Part shown: one piece after another, positions 54,455-64,000 of the stretch
Layout of the letters: each line of letters begins with the position of its first letter
Numbering within the stretch: the stretch's first letter is position 1
NCBI GenBank assembly: GCA_023101885.1
Contig: JALPQD010000624.1
Span: forward strand, 124,001-188,000
From: Typhlomys cinereus
Taxonomy: Eukaryota > Chordata > Mammalia > Rodentia > Platacanthomyidae
Direction of reading: 5' to 3'
DNA length: 64,000 bases
Notes under the pieces: generated by a model
What the model was told of the DNA's origin: nothing
Seen by the model: the letters and a program-made list of their open reading frames with translations, nothing else
Database searches by the model: none
Made by a program: the position numbers and the translations under genes

Positions 54455-55085
54455 AGGGGAAGGAACTGACAAAGATAAATGGAAATGGGTGAGTGGAACA
54501 AGCACTGGTGTCTGTCCCTTTAGACCTGTGTGCTTCATGGACTTCAGTACTGGGCTTAACTTGAGCCTCAGACATCTGCTTGCTGCATGTGGGTGGAAAG
54601 GTCCGATAAACCTGCTGTCTGAGAGAGGACGCCTGGCAGTTCAGTTCAGGAGATTAGTTTTAAAAAAGGGGAGGGGAGACTTCAAGTCCTACCAGAGAAT
54701 GCAGATATGAATATTGTTTTCTTCATAGCAGTTACAGCCTTGTACCTAAGAGATTCCTTAATCCTGCTCCAAAACACAAGAAAGAGCCAAGTGTTTGTTC
54801 CTTTCAAGCTCATTGTCTGAATATGTATCCTTTTGTTCATTCATCAACCCTCAAATAATCATCGTTGGGCTGACTGTATAAAGGACTGGCTGTTAAGCTT
54901 TATTTAGTATTTCAGCAGACCTCACGCATTTGTGGCTTAAATACTGAAATCTCTTCTCATGGGTAGACCTTTGTCGTTCCTCCTGATGACTCACCAGAAT
55001 AAGACTCTTTGGCAAATGGCAGAGAGAACGATGAGGTCTGAGGCCAGCGGCGCATGAAGCTGTTCAACTTCTCTGTTGAACAGCA
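54455..55085. other. Unique sequence, no feature recognised
   Basis: A 73-codon ORF at 54489 without domain. Nothing else supported. Confidence 0.4.
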
Positions 55086-55089
55086 AGGC

Positions 55090-55245
55090 AGAGTGGTTCA
55101 TTGCACAGGCTATGGACTGGATCGACTGACTGGCTGAATCTCTGTGCTGCCTGGCTGGCCTTAGGGCAGCTACTAAACTTCCCTAAACCTCAGCGACTGC
55201 ACTGTGAAATGGATGTGGCAGAAACAGCTCCCTCCTCCTTGGTAA
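55090..55245 (-). mobile_element. MIR fossil
   Basis: 'cattgcacaggctatggact', 'gctgaatctctgtgctgcct', 'cagctactaaacttccctaa' and 'acctcagcgactgcactgtg' follow the antisense MIR order. Confidence 0.65.
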
Positions 55246-55515
55246 TTAAACGCTTGGTTTTTAATTGGACTGGGGCCCCTAATCAAAAAGGGCCTTTGTC
55301 AACCGCCCTGCAAAGCAGGAAGGGAAGGCTAAAGCAGAATGGTCAATATCTGGCCTGGTGTTGACGGCATACTTTGGCACTCACACATGGCCAAGACCAG
55401 GAGACTTACTGGCTCCTGGTTTTTCAGGAAATCTGTCCAGGCAACAGTCAATCACCCGACTGGCAAACTGAGCAGAGACCGCAGTGGCTATTCAAAGCAA
55501 AGAAATCCAAGTGTA

Positions 55516-55600
55516 GGGGCTGGGGATGTAGCTCAGTGTAAGGCATTTGCGGAGCATGCTGAGGATCCTGGGTTCAGTCTTTAGGAGCGGAGTGGAAAGG
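55516..55600 (+). mobile_element. ID-type SINE
   Basis: 'ggggctggggatgtagctca', 'gtaaggcatttgcggagcat' and 'gaggatcctgggttcagtct' give the short tRNA-like ID head. It could mimic a tRNA in a naive scan, but lacks a proper anticodon arm and is in a SINE context. Confidence 0.75.
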
Positions 55601-55733
55601 GTTAGGGGGAGACCAGGGTTCAGAATAGAGCCTGAAAGAACATACACAAACGATAGTGACCTCAAAGCAAACTGGAAGAGGGTGGAAGATAGATTTCCAG
55701 AACTGCTGGAGTGTGTTAAAATGTCTAGTTTTC

Positions 55734-56056
55734 GGGCTGGAGAGGTGGCTCAGGGGTTAAGCCTCCGCCTTGCAGGTGGAAGGTCCTGAGTTCGGATCCC
55801 AGATCCCACGTATAACCGCCAGACGGAAGCAGGGGCGGCCTGCGCTTCTGGTCCTGGTAGGGCGGAGCCTGTGAATCCCGGGGGCAGAAGGAGGTGGAGG
55901 CGTCCATGGTGGTTCGCGAATTCGTCCGTGGTTCTACACATACACAGACACACACATACACACACACACATACACACACACACAGACACACACGCGCGCA
56001 CGCACATACACACAGTTGAATAAATAATAATAATAATAATAATAATAAATTTAAAA
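55734..56056 (+). mobile_element. Young tRNA-derived SINE, copy 7
   Basis: Complete head, CpG-rich body of the short variant with 'gcgcttctgg', long CA/TA segment, and (AAT)n tail at 56022-56047. The duplication aaatgtctagttttc is at 55718-55733 (with one extra base) and 56057-56071. Confidence 0.92.
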
Positions 56057-56074
56057 AAATGTCTAGTTTTCAAC

Positions 56075-57055
56075 TAAAGGTTACGAAGTAAGCAAATGAA
56101 AAAGCGTGGTTTGTTGTGTCACAATTAATTGTGTTTTTTTGTTCTTTGTATAATCCATTCTTATTATCTGTGGATTCTGTGTTTGTGATTCTATCACGTT
56201 GATTCACGGTCATTCGTGGAAGTGCAGAGTGTTGAACAATGTGAGTTGTTGCACACGGCTGTCAATGACACAAAGCAGTGTTTTATTCAGTGTTTGCAGT
56301 GACTTTATGGAACGCTTTCATGGCTTAGAATCGGCTATTTGTGAACCTGGTCTAATAGGTTAAAGTGCACGGTCATAATATCCCTTCACAAAGACCTGCA
56401 ACCAGCCTTGGTGGATAAAGCACAGCAATGCGCAAATTCTGGAGGGTCAAGAGATTCTAGAGCTTTTGCCTCGTGTCCTTGGACTCTGTCCTGGGACCAT
56501 CTTGTAAAGAGGGGAACTGAGCCTACTGGAGAATGAGACGCTGCACATGAAGATCAAAAAGTGTCCAGCCAACAGCCAACAGCAATTGTTACATACGTGA
56601 ACAAGGACAACCAGCCCACCAGCCAAATACAGTTCTCTTAGTGAGCCTGACAAAAATCAAATGGTTGTCCACTCACTCATGGAATCATGAAAACAACAAG
56701 TGTGTTGTGAAAGGCGTTAAGTTTGGTGGGATTTGTTTTCCGTGAACCAATAACTGACATGTTTGCCCACCTGCAGTCCAGTGGTCAGGGGAATACTTTT
56801 TGTGAAGTAAATACAACACACGCCACTTCTAGGTGGAAGCATTTCTTTGTTCTTCTATTATGGCACACAGAGAAGTGTGTGCTGATCAAGAGCCATAAAC
56901 GAATAGAATGCTGAATCCATACGCAAGGACAATGGTCCAGGAGAACTGCCCGACCCATAGATGATCTGATATAAGCTACTTTACATGCTACATCAATCTT
57001 AGATTTTTTTGGGGGGGGAGGGTTAATGTAGGATGTGTAACCCATCCTGACTGGT
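56075..57055. other. Unique sequence, no feature recognised
   Basis: AT-rich with no repeat family I can name. G run at 57010-57018. Confidence 0.4.
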
Positions 57056-57061
57056 CAAGAC

Positions 57062-57084
57062 TGGAATTGTCTTTTGTGTGTGTG

Positions 57085-57124
<40 letters not shown>

Positions 57125-57352
57125 GTAGAAGAGGACACTTGAGTGTATGTACCTATGGAGACCCAAAGGTGACCTCACAAATCATTCTCTTGTTTTGTTC
57201 TAGGGTTTTCCAGACTCTGCCTTCCAGGACTGGACTGCAGGCCTTTGCCATATCCATCTAGCAGTTTTACAAATTTAACATAGGATCTGGGGTCTGAACT
57301 CAGGTCCTTTTGCTTGAGAAGCAAAGTCTTTAACTCTGAGCTATCTCTCCAG
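57062..57352 (-). mobile_element. Old B2-like SINE with (GT)n tail
   Basis: (GT)n of about 20 units at 57073-57122, then 'ttctagggttttccagactc', 'ggatctggggtctgaactca' and the antisense head 'tgagctatctctccagccc'. Confidence 0.78.
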
Positions 57353-57386
57353 CCCAAAATGGCAATTTTAATGAACATTTTCTATG

Positions 57387-57654
57387 GGCTGGAGAATTGG
57401 CTCAGGAGTTAAGACTCTGCCTTGAAAGCAAGAGTTCTGGTCCCAGGTCCCACATAAAAACACCATGCAGAAACAGCGGCTGTGGCCTGCACTGCCAGTA
57501 CTGGTGGGTAAAGCCTGGGAAATCTTAGAGTGAAGCAAAAAAGAGGTAGAGGCAATCCAGGATGATTCTTCAGGTCACCCTTGGTCCTCCATAGGGATAT
57601 AAGTGCCCTCTGATATGAAAAATAGAAAAATAAGTAAATATATAAATTTAAACA
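57387..57654 (+). mobile_element. Old B2-like SINE with 13-bp duplication
   Basis: 'ggctggagaattggctcagg', 'cctgcactgccagtactggt' and a tail with 'aataagtaaatatataaatt'. The word aacattttctatg is perfect at 57374-57386 and 57655-57667. Its body resembles the diverged copy at 21046. Confidence 0.85.
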
Positions 57655-57669
57655 AACATTTTCTATGTA

Positions 57670-59400
57670 AAACATTTTTCCCACCCAATAATTTCTAGGC
57701 CCATCTGAGCAAAGGAAAAAATGTTTGAGTTTAGATTCATGGTTCAATGTAAATCTGTCAGTCTGGGACACATTATGAATATTAATATTCCTCTTTGAAA
57801 CCATTCATTCCATATGCATTTGTTGGTTCTGTTACTGATTGACTGCACAAAGATGGGTTTGGTCCCTGCTGACAATCTGATAGTCCTTGGGAGAACAGAG
57901 GTGCTCCTGAACCAGGTCAGTATCTACAGTACAGAGAACAGAACACCAGCCAGGTGACTTTGCCACATCCCATTATCACATCAAGTTTATCTTACAGCTC
58001 AACTGGCGTGCAAAAACTTTCTCTTATGTCAAGTGCAATGAAAAGAAAAATATGACTGAAACCTAAATGGTAGCTGATAAAATGAAGATTTCTACATAAT
58101 GTTTACAAATAATAACACTCACTGTATTTCTACAATGCCTTCAGCTGAACAATATAGGGTAAACAACACAGGATAATTCAAGCAGAAAAAAAATGCCTGG
58201 GCCAAGTCTCACTGGGAAAGGTAGGGCGTCCTCAGTGTAGAGACAGAAGATAAAAGGATTACTGCGTAAAAAAGGATGAGGCTGAGGATGCTCAGGTATG
58301 TTCAGCACCTTTGGGTGCATTTGAACTAAGGATGGCCGCCACCACCGCGCCGTGATGTTCTCTCAGTGTTGGTGGCTTCAGTAGGCACTGGTCAGCATTA
58401 GACTGTACACTAATCCTGGGTGTTTCTGACTTCTTGCCTCTAATCTTTTATCTCAGCAGGGGAGTACTGTTCATTATCTCTCTCGTGGAGCGATAGCTCC
58501 TTCCCATGGCTCCAGTCCCAGCTTCGGAAACAGCAGAATTCATTTCTCCCAACTGTTTGGTCCACAGTTTCCACTGACTCCCTCCTTCCCCGGAGCGTCT
58601 TTTCCTGCACTTTTGGTTTTTTTTGTGTTTAAATTGTGGACAGTGACAAACGCGCTAAGCTTGAGTCACAGTGGCAGAAACGACCCTGGTTTTGAATGAA
58701 AAGAAGAACGGTTTGGGATGGACCACCAAGCAGAGCTCCTCCAAAGACCCTCCTGCAGCTCAGGAGAGCAATGTCCTGCTGCGCTGGGCCCCACCCGCCC
58801 AGGCATACCTTGCCCTTCACCCGGTGACCTACACATGACTGGGCTCTGGGAGGCCTCTGCGGCTCCTGCGCAGCCTCAGCACGTTGCTCCTACTCCGTGC
58901 AAATAGCACACGTTGGACTGGGCTTTCTCCGGAAGACAGTCTCTGCTTTACCTCCAGAACTGGACTCCACAACCTCTCTTTCCACCTCCTGGGCCCTGCT
59001 CGCCCTACACCCATCCTCCAGTTTAAAAGCAGTTGTGTAGCGTCACTGCTGGAAGACCTGTAGTTGCGGACGAGTGGAGGTATCCCCACGCAAAGAAAGC
59101 CCGGGAACATGAGGTCAGTTGAGTTGAAACTCAGGGCCCTCCTGCTCCAAACTCTGCAGCAGGCTGGCGACTCCACGAGGGTCCCTCTGGGCAGTGAGAA
59201 AGGTCAGGTTTGGCTTCCCCTGACTCCGAGGTGGAAGGTGGCCGTGGATTTCATGCTTCCCTCAAGGCTGCAGGGGTCTGTGATGGACTTTCTTGGTAGT
59301 TAAATAAATAGTCTTACGAAGAGCACAGATATGTGAATTCCCATGAAAAGCAAGAACAGAGGGAACAAGGGGACTGGCCAAAATGAATGTCACTAGTGTG
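57670..59400. other. Unique sequence, no gene recognised
   Basis: A moderately GC-rich block lies at 58700-59280 with ORFs on both strands (minus 58829-59176, 115 codons) that have no domain I know. It is not a clear CpG island. Confidence 0.4.
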
Positions 59401-59404
59401 ACAT

Positions 59405-59515
59405 AGAAAATACTTGGAACCAGAAGACATAGCTTCTCGTGTTTTGGCTGGCCTCACCCTGACTGCTAAATTAGCCTGAAGCAAATCACTCAATTTTTTT
59501 TTTTTTTTTTTTTAC
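59405..59515 (-). mobile_element. MIR fossil with T run
   Basis: 'gaagcaaatcactcaat' fits the antisense MIR 'gggcaaatcactcaac'. A run of about 23 T (59492-59514) interrupts it just after. Confidence 0.45.
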
Positions 59516-60260
59516 ACATCTCTGCTTTCACTGCTCTTCCAGCCTTGCAGAGGTCGCTGCTAGGGGAAAATGAGACTGCGTGGGAGAGGACGCCCCCGGA
59601 GAAGGGCAAGTCAGCCCCATTTGCCTCTCAGCCTGGAAGCCGGGAGGACGGCACGCCAGCCCTTCCCTGGAAGCTCCTCTGGCGCATGGCATGTTGGTAC
59701 TCGCGGAGACAGTGGCAAAGAGAAAGTCCTGTTATTGTGGAATTACTGCCCTGGCAAGTCCTTCATTACAGCTGAGGTCAGAACGCTCCTGCGTGGCTCC
59801 CCGGGCAGATGGTGCAGCGCTCAGTGAGTTTCAAAGAGCCGGCAGAACTGGGGGTGTGTGTGGGTGGAATCAGTAGGCACACAGCTAAGGACTGAGCCAG
59901 GGGGTTCAAGAAAGGAGCCCAAAGTACTTGAAGAGGGACAGCAGACAGGCTGCAGTCGAGACTGCGAATTCTCACTGGGACCCGGTTGTGTTTGTTACAG
60001 CGACTGCAAAAGATGCCACAATCGTTCACAAGGCCACACAGGAAGGAGCAGGTCATGGTAGAGAGCTGGGGGTGGGATAACTTACAAAGTGAGAGGATTT
60101 GAATCTCTCCTGCTCCCTCCCCTCATGTCTTCCCTCCCTTTCTGTAACTTCTCTAGATTTTCCTTTTTATTGCTTATGTCGGAGGGGATAACAGTCTGAA
60201 CAAAGGAGCAAGTTGCAGTTGGCAGCCCAATGAGGCTAGGGCTTTCTTTGATTTAAAGAC

Positions 60261-60308
60261 AAAAAAAAAAAAAAAAAAAAAACAGTAAACTTTTTTTTTT
60301 TTTTTTTT
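60261..60308. repeat. Facing A22 and T18 runs
   Basis: A22 at 60261-60282 and T18 at 60291-60308 with an 8-base spacer 'cagtaaac' could form a perfect A-T hairpin. Confidence 0.9.
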
Positions 60309-60415
60309 AATTCCTACCTCCCTGTTTATCATTGAACCAAGATCAGTGTTTGTATCTCCGGCTTCGGCCACAGTAACAATCACTTCACCTACTCTCCTCA
60401 CATCACAGAGTACCG

Positions 60416-60569
60416 GTGCTATGGTTTGAGGTGTTCCCCAGAGTTCTTGTGTTAGAAGTTTTGTCCCCAGTGGAACACTTGTGGGAGGGGCCTAAGGAAA
60501 GGAGATTAGGTCACATGGACTCTGCCTTTGTGTGTCGATGTGAGAGGTGGGCATCATAAAAGCAAATTC
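60416..60569 (+). mobile_element. MLT1/MST-like LTR, left part
   Basis: 'gctatggtttgaggtgttcc', 'gtgggaggggcctaaggaaa' and 'ggagattaggtcacatggac' match the start of an MST/MLT1-type MaLR LTR. It is split by the SINE at 60570 and resumes at 60852. Confidence 0.7.
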
Positions 60570-60839
60570 AGGGTGGGGGAGGGTTAGGTGGATAAAGCAC
60601 TTGCCTGGCAAGAGTGAGGATTAGAGTTGAGATCCCCAGAACCCACACACAAACCACCTCTGACCCCAGCAAAGAGAAGAATTCCCCCAGAGCAAGCTTA
60701 ATGAGCTCTGGGTTTATTGAGAGATACCTGGGCGATAAAATAGGGCGTGATCAAAGAAGACATCCAATGTCAGCTATGGCCTCCATATGTACATAAGTGC
60801 AAGTATACACACATATATTCATAATTCTTTTGATAAATA
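60570..60839 (+). mobile_element. B3-like SINE inserted in an LTR
   Basis: 'agttgagatccccagaaccc', 'tgagctctgggtttattgag' and 'ctatggcctccatatgtaca' with a CA/TA tail. Near-perfect 12-bp duplications (aaaagcaaattc / aaaagcaaatcc) lie at 60558-60569 and 60840-60851. Confidence 0.82.
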
Positions 60840-60851
60840 AAAAGCAAATCC

Positions 60852-61022
60852 GGACCTCTCTTACATCTTTTGCCCTACCTTGCCTCTTCCACGTTCCACC
60901 ATGGAGTGATATAGGAGGCAGGTCTTTACCAGTTGCTATAGCCATGTTCTTAGGCATCCAAGTAACCCAGAAATTATATATTACTCGGTCTCAGACACTC
61001 TAGTGGCAGCAAACAAGCCAAG
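60852..61022 (+). mobile_element. MLT1/MST-like LTR, right part
   Basis: 'ccttgcctcttccacgttcc', 'gccatgttcttaggcatcca' and 'taacccagaaattatatatt' with end 'caagccaagaca' complete the LTR begun at 60416. Confidence 0.7.
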
Positions 61023-61024
61023 AC

Positions 61025-61715
61025 AACTGCACTTCTGTGCATTTTCAGTTCTTGCCGCAGGCTGAATCCAAGGGAGTGATCATGTGGGCCTGGGTCCCCC
61101 TCAGTGGCTCCTGGAGAGGCCAGGCCACACCATGCGGGTCTGCATGGAAACTGATGCCCCTTTCCTTTCTTCCCCTTCTCAGAGGTGTAATGCTTCCGCC
61201 TGTCCTGTCCTGTGTGACCAAGTCCCAGTCTGTGCATTGGTGCAGTTGGGTAATATTCTTCCCTTTCCTCTTCCTCCTCATGCCTTCCTCTCTCCTGCAT
61301 GGTGCTCTGACCTTCCCAGTCTGAGCACACCAACTGCTCAGATGTTTCTTCTATAGGACAGTGGCTGGGACCACATCCCCATGTCCTCCGAGCAAGGACC
61401 CAGCATCCTCACAAAGTCTTTGGACTACAGACCCGGTCTCCTGCCTTGACGAGGCCAGTTCAGTGTGTGGGGTGAGAGCCACCGTTCAGCACGGAGCTCT
61501 GGACCAGGGGTTCTGGATAAACAGCACAAGACTCTTTTCTCAGATGAGGTTTTTGGAGGTAAAGTGTTTTTTTCTAAAGCTCCAAGGTCTACCTACAAAA
61601 TCTGGGCTTCTTTAACGCAAGGGTACAACTCTATAGGAAAAGGATGGCTTTCATTTGAGTCTGTTTCCATTTATATCCAGAAGTTATCCATGTTTATAAA
61701 TGAATCTAATGCTCC
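61025..61715. other. Unique sequence, no feature recognised
   Basis: Overlapping ORFs around 61037-61615 on both strands without domains. Confidence 0.4.
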
Positions 61716-61719
61716 CCAT

Positions 61720-62079
61720 TGTTGCAGTCGCCCTTCTCTGCCTACTGTGAGACAACACTCAGCCTCAAACAACTTAAGGGGAGAAAAGGAGCTTTATTTG
61801 GCTTATGGTTCTAGAGAGGATATGAAGGCGTGGCAGGCAGCAGAAGCTGGAGGAGGTTCAAGTCACTGCAGACATTATGGAAGCTAAGACAGCAAGCAGC
61901 AGCCTGCTGAGCCGACTACAGGAGCAAGCAGGGCGAGGCTACCCAGCTTCAAGGCCCGCCCGCTGGGACAGCCCTTCCTCTGGCAAGACTCCACCTCCAT
62001 GACCCTCCCAAACATTAATATCAGCTAAGGCTGCAAACGCATGAGCCTGTGGGGGACAGTTCACATTCCAACCATGACA
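61720..62079 (-). mobile_element. Family A LTR, antisense
   Basis: TG...CA ends at 61720 and 62079, flanked by cccat at 61715-61719 and cccac at 62080-62084 (four of five bases). Internal order is the reverse complement of 17473-17864. Confidence 0.8.
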
Positions 62080-62102
62080 CCCACAGTTTATAACAAGCAC
62101 GT

Positions 62103-62210
62103 GAGCAGGTTTGGTGGCACACGCTAGTCTCTAATCTGGGGGTGGAACAACAGGATCTCAAGTTCCAGGCCAACCTGGGCTACATACTTGTCTCAAAACA
62201 AAACAAAGTA
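62103..62210 (+). mobile_element. B1 SINE
   Basis: 'gcaggtttggtggcacacgc', 'aagttccaggccaacctggg', 'ctacatacttgtctcaaaac' with an A-rich tail. Confidence 0.75.
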
Positions 62211-62214
62211 TAAC

Positions 62215-63765
62215 ACACATATGCACACACACAGAGCCCAAATAGATGAAAAGGAAAGTAACACACACTGTCTGTCCCAATCTGTTTTGTACATCATGAT
62301 GGAAAGAAGTCTCGGGCTCCTGTGTGTGAGGTCAGAGCACTTTTTCATGTGTGCAGTAGAGGTTGCCAGCACAAGTGCGCGGGACTTCAAAGACAACAGC
62401 CTTCGGGATCAGCTACCCTTTCCACTCTTCCTTCTCCAGCAATGTGGCGCTCCTCATGTTCTGCAACTTTATTAGGCAGGAGAAAGAGAGGCTGCCTTTG
62501 AGGTCAAGACCCAGTCCTGACCTGAGCATTCCCAAGATGTGGCCTTGGCCTGTCCCCAGAGTGAAAGCCACAGTGAAGAACAGCTGGAGCTGCAGCTTGT
62601 CTGTGTGTGTCAAGAGCCGCAGATCCCGACGAGGCTTGTGCCTGAGCGCCTGGCATCTCCGCCCTTCCCTGTGCCTGAGCCCCTGGCCATCTCCGTCCCT
62701 CCCCGCTGTAGCCAGAGCAACACCTCCACTCTGCAGAGGCCGCTGCCTCCTCTTCCCGCGTCCGTCAAGCCTCTCACCACAGGGCAAGCTGCATCCTGAC
62801 TTCTTGCCCTGACTTCTGTATGTCATGCGGTTCCACCAACTGGTGCATTGGGACAGGAAGTTGAATACGTGGGTTCACAAAGCCTGCCTGGTCCGATGAA
62901 TGAGACAATTCAGGAATTCTAACAAGATGCTGGAGACTTCGACAAGCTGACTTGTCCTCTGTTAGGATGTCCCCTCATTCTGTGCAGACGGAAACTGGTT
63001 CCTGTCACCCCTCACCGTAGGTGCCTGGGGTGAGGGATAAGCTGGCCCTGAGCCAGGGTGCTGGGGAAAGATCTCATCTTAGAGACAAGGACAAGTGTGA
63101 TTGCTTGAAGCGTCCAGGGCTCAGGAAGGGCTGAGGAAAGGTTGGGGGTTGGTGCTTGGTTCCTAGCCATGGGTTGGGGGACAAAGTCTTGAAGTCTACT
63201 ACTCCAGATCCTGTTTAACACAAGTGCACATGTGCGCACACAACTAGGACTTGCTGGAGGCCTCACTGAGAAGGCCTGTCTTTTACTCCATCACAGGAAG
63301 GGAGGTGGGGGAGTTGGTTGATCACTTCCTCTGGGGAAGGAGAGTAAAGACCAGAATGAAAGGACAGCAACAGCTTGGATGGGTCATGGGGACCCAGTTA
63401 CTGTACAGGCAGGGTGTCTCCCATTCACTTTCAGCCTTTACCAGCTGCCTTAGACTTCCGACGCCTTGGCTGATGAAAGATGACATCTAGTCATCCGAGC
63501 CAAATTCTGACCATAGAGTGAGCTGCAACACTAAGACCGAATGATGTGCGACCCATGAACTCAAACCTTGACAAAGAGACAGATGTTGGGACCAGAGAGT
63601 ATCCTAGATACATAAAAAGGACACCACATGGAATAGAGACAGTGCTTGTGACATTTTGTCCACCTAGATTAATTCCCATTAGAATTAATAGAAATGTCCA
63701 AAATCTTCCTTCATGGATGGTTTAGGAGAAACACTAATTAATTTCATTCAGATGCATGTGCTGTA
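62215..63765. other. Unique sequence, no gene recognised
   Basis: A plus ORF (62363-62812, 149 codons) and a minus ORF (62413-62826, 137 codons) overlap almost fully in a Pro/Ser-rich composition; at most one could be real, and neither shows a domain. A 33-bp imperfect tandem duplication lies at 62638-62703. Confidence 0.4.
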
Positions 63766-63771
63766 TGCACT

Positions 63772-63925
63772 TACACTAGTTACTCTTCTCTGTTGCTATG
63801 AGGCACCACTGAGGTGCAGACAACTTAAAGTAAAGGGAAAAAGGGGCGATTTATTCAGTTTATGGTTTCAAAGGGGAGAACAGTCCATTATGGTGGGAAA
63901 GGCATGGCTGGTGGCAGAAGCTATG
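63772..63925 (-). mobile_element. Family A LTR, 3' part, antisense
   Basis: 'ctagttactcttctctgttg', 'gcgatttattcagtttatgg' and 'atggtgggaaaggcatggct' are the antisense 3' part of the family. It is cut off at the start of the next LTR. Confidence 0.65.
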
Positions 63926-64000
63926 TGTCATGGTTTGAAATGTGTCCCCCATAGTCTCATGTATTTAGCAAGGTCATGGTACCTTGAGAGGTGGAGCCTT
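63926..64000 (+). mobile_element. Family A LTR, 5' part, runs off the window
   Basis: Starts 'tgtcatggtttgaaatg' and 'aaggtcatggtaccttgaga' as in 17473. Only the first 75 bases are in the window. Confidence 0.7.

Noticed and set aside
55516..55600. Possible tRNA gene
   Set aside because: A and B boxes are there, but it is an ID-type SINE head without a sound cloverleaf. The same holds for the young SINE heads.
2163..56073. A recurring minus-sense 'protein' (PPYQDQKRRPP, YTWDLGSELRTF) at several loci
   Set aside because: It is the antisense translation of the young SINE family. The same peptide appears wherever a copy lies, with no independent coding evidence.
62363..62826. Opposed 149- and 137-codon ORFs
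   Set aside because: They cover the same bases on opposite strands in a Pro/Ser-rich, partly duplicated block. No domain is seen in either.

Overview
The window looks like ordinary repeat-rich mammalian nuclear DNA from a rodent. I found no convincing protein-coding gene, exon, classical RNA gene, CRISPR array, plasmid feature or bacterial-style operon. Open reading frames are short. The longer ones either run through SINEs and (CA)n/(TG)n tracts or lack any recognisable domain. The window is best read as intergenic DNA or the interior of a very large intron.

The rodent assignment rests on the repeats: B1-type 7SL SINEs, ID-type and B3-type SINEs, MT/ORR1-type MaLR LTRs, rodent-type L1 3' ends with G-rich polypurine tracts, and many (CA)n tracts. 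Seven copies belong to a young, CpG-rich tRNA-derived SINE of about 260-330 bp. Its head resembles mouse B2 but its body and tail do not match the mouse B2 I know. From memory of B2-superfamily SINEs this points to a non-murine lineage of Myodonta, perhaps a jerboa or jumping mouse; that is inference.

Layout. 0-6 kb: old B2-like and B3-like SINEs, a MIR, an L1 3' end, the first young SINE, a polypyrimidine tract and an LTR. 6-12.5 kb: a DNA-transposon fossil, a MER20-like element, a near-tandem LTR pair, young SINE 2 and further LTRs. 12.5-22.5 kb: dense SINEs, an L1 3'UTR, a solo LTR with a perfect target duplication, a (TCTA)n-tailed SINE, a 280-bp TG tract and young SINEs 3 and 4. 22.5-36 kb: mostly unique sequence with L1 and SINE fossils, a candidate conserved element and a 61-bp duplicative insertion. 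36-43.6 kb: an LTR, a 1.7-kb antisense L1 ORF2 fossil and a nested cluster of four LTRs. 43.6-51.6 kb: unique sequence, an LTR, young SINEs 5 and 6, old L1, and a local duplication that preserves the empty site of SINE 6. 51.6-64 kb: LTRs, MIRs, L1 ORF2, young SINE 7, an LTR split by a B3-like SINE, and opposed LTRs at the right edge.

No genes work together here. What the window offers is a record of insertions: nested elements, target-site duplications, microsatellites born from SINE tails, and several unique AT-rich blocks that could be regulatory but cannot be proven so from one sequence. All family names come from remembered consensus sequences, not a database search.
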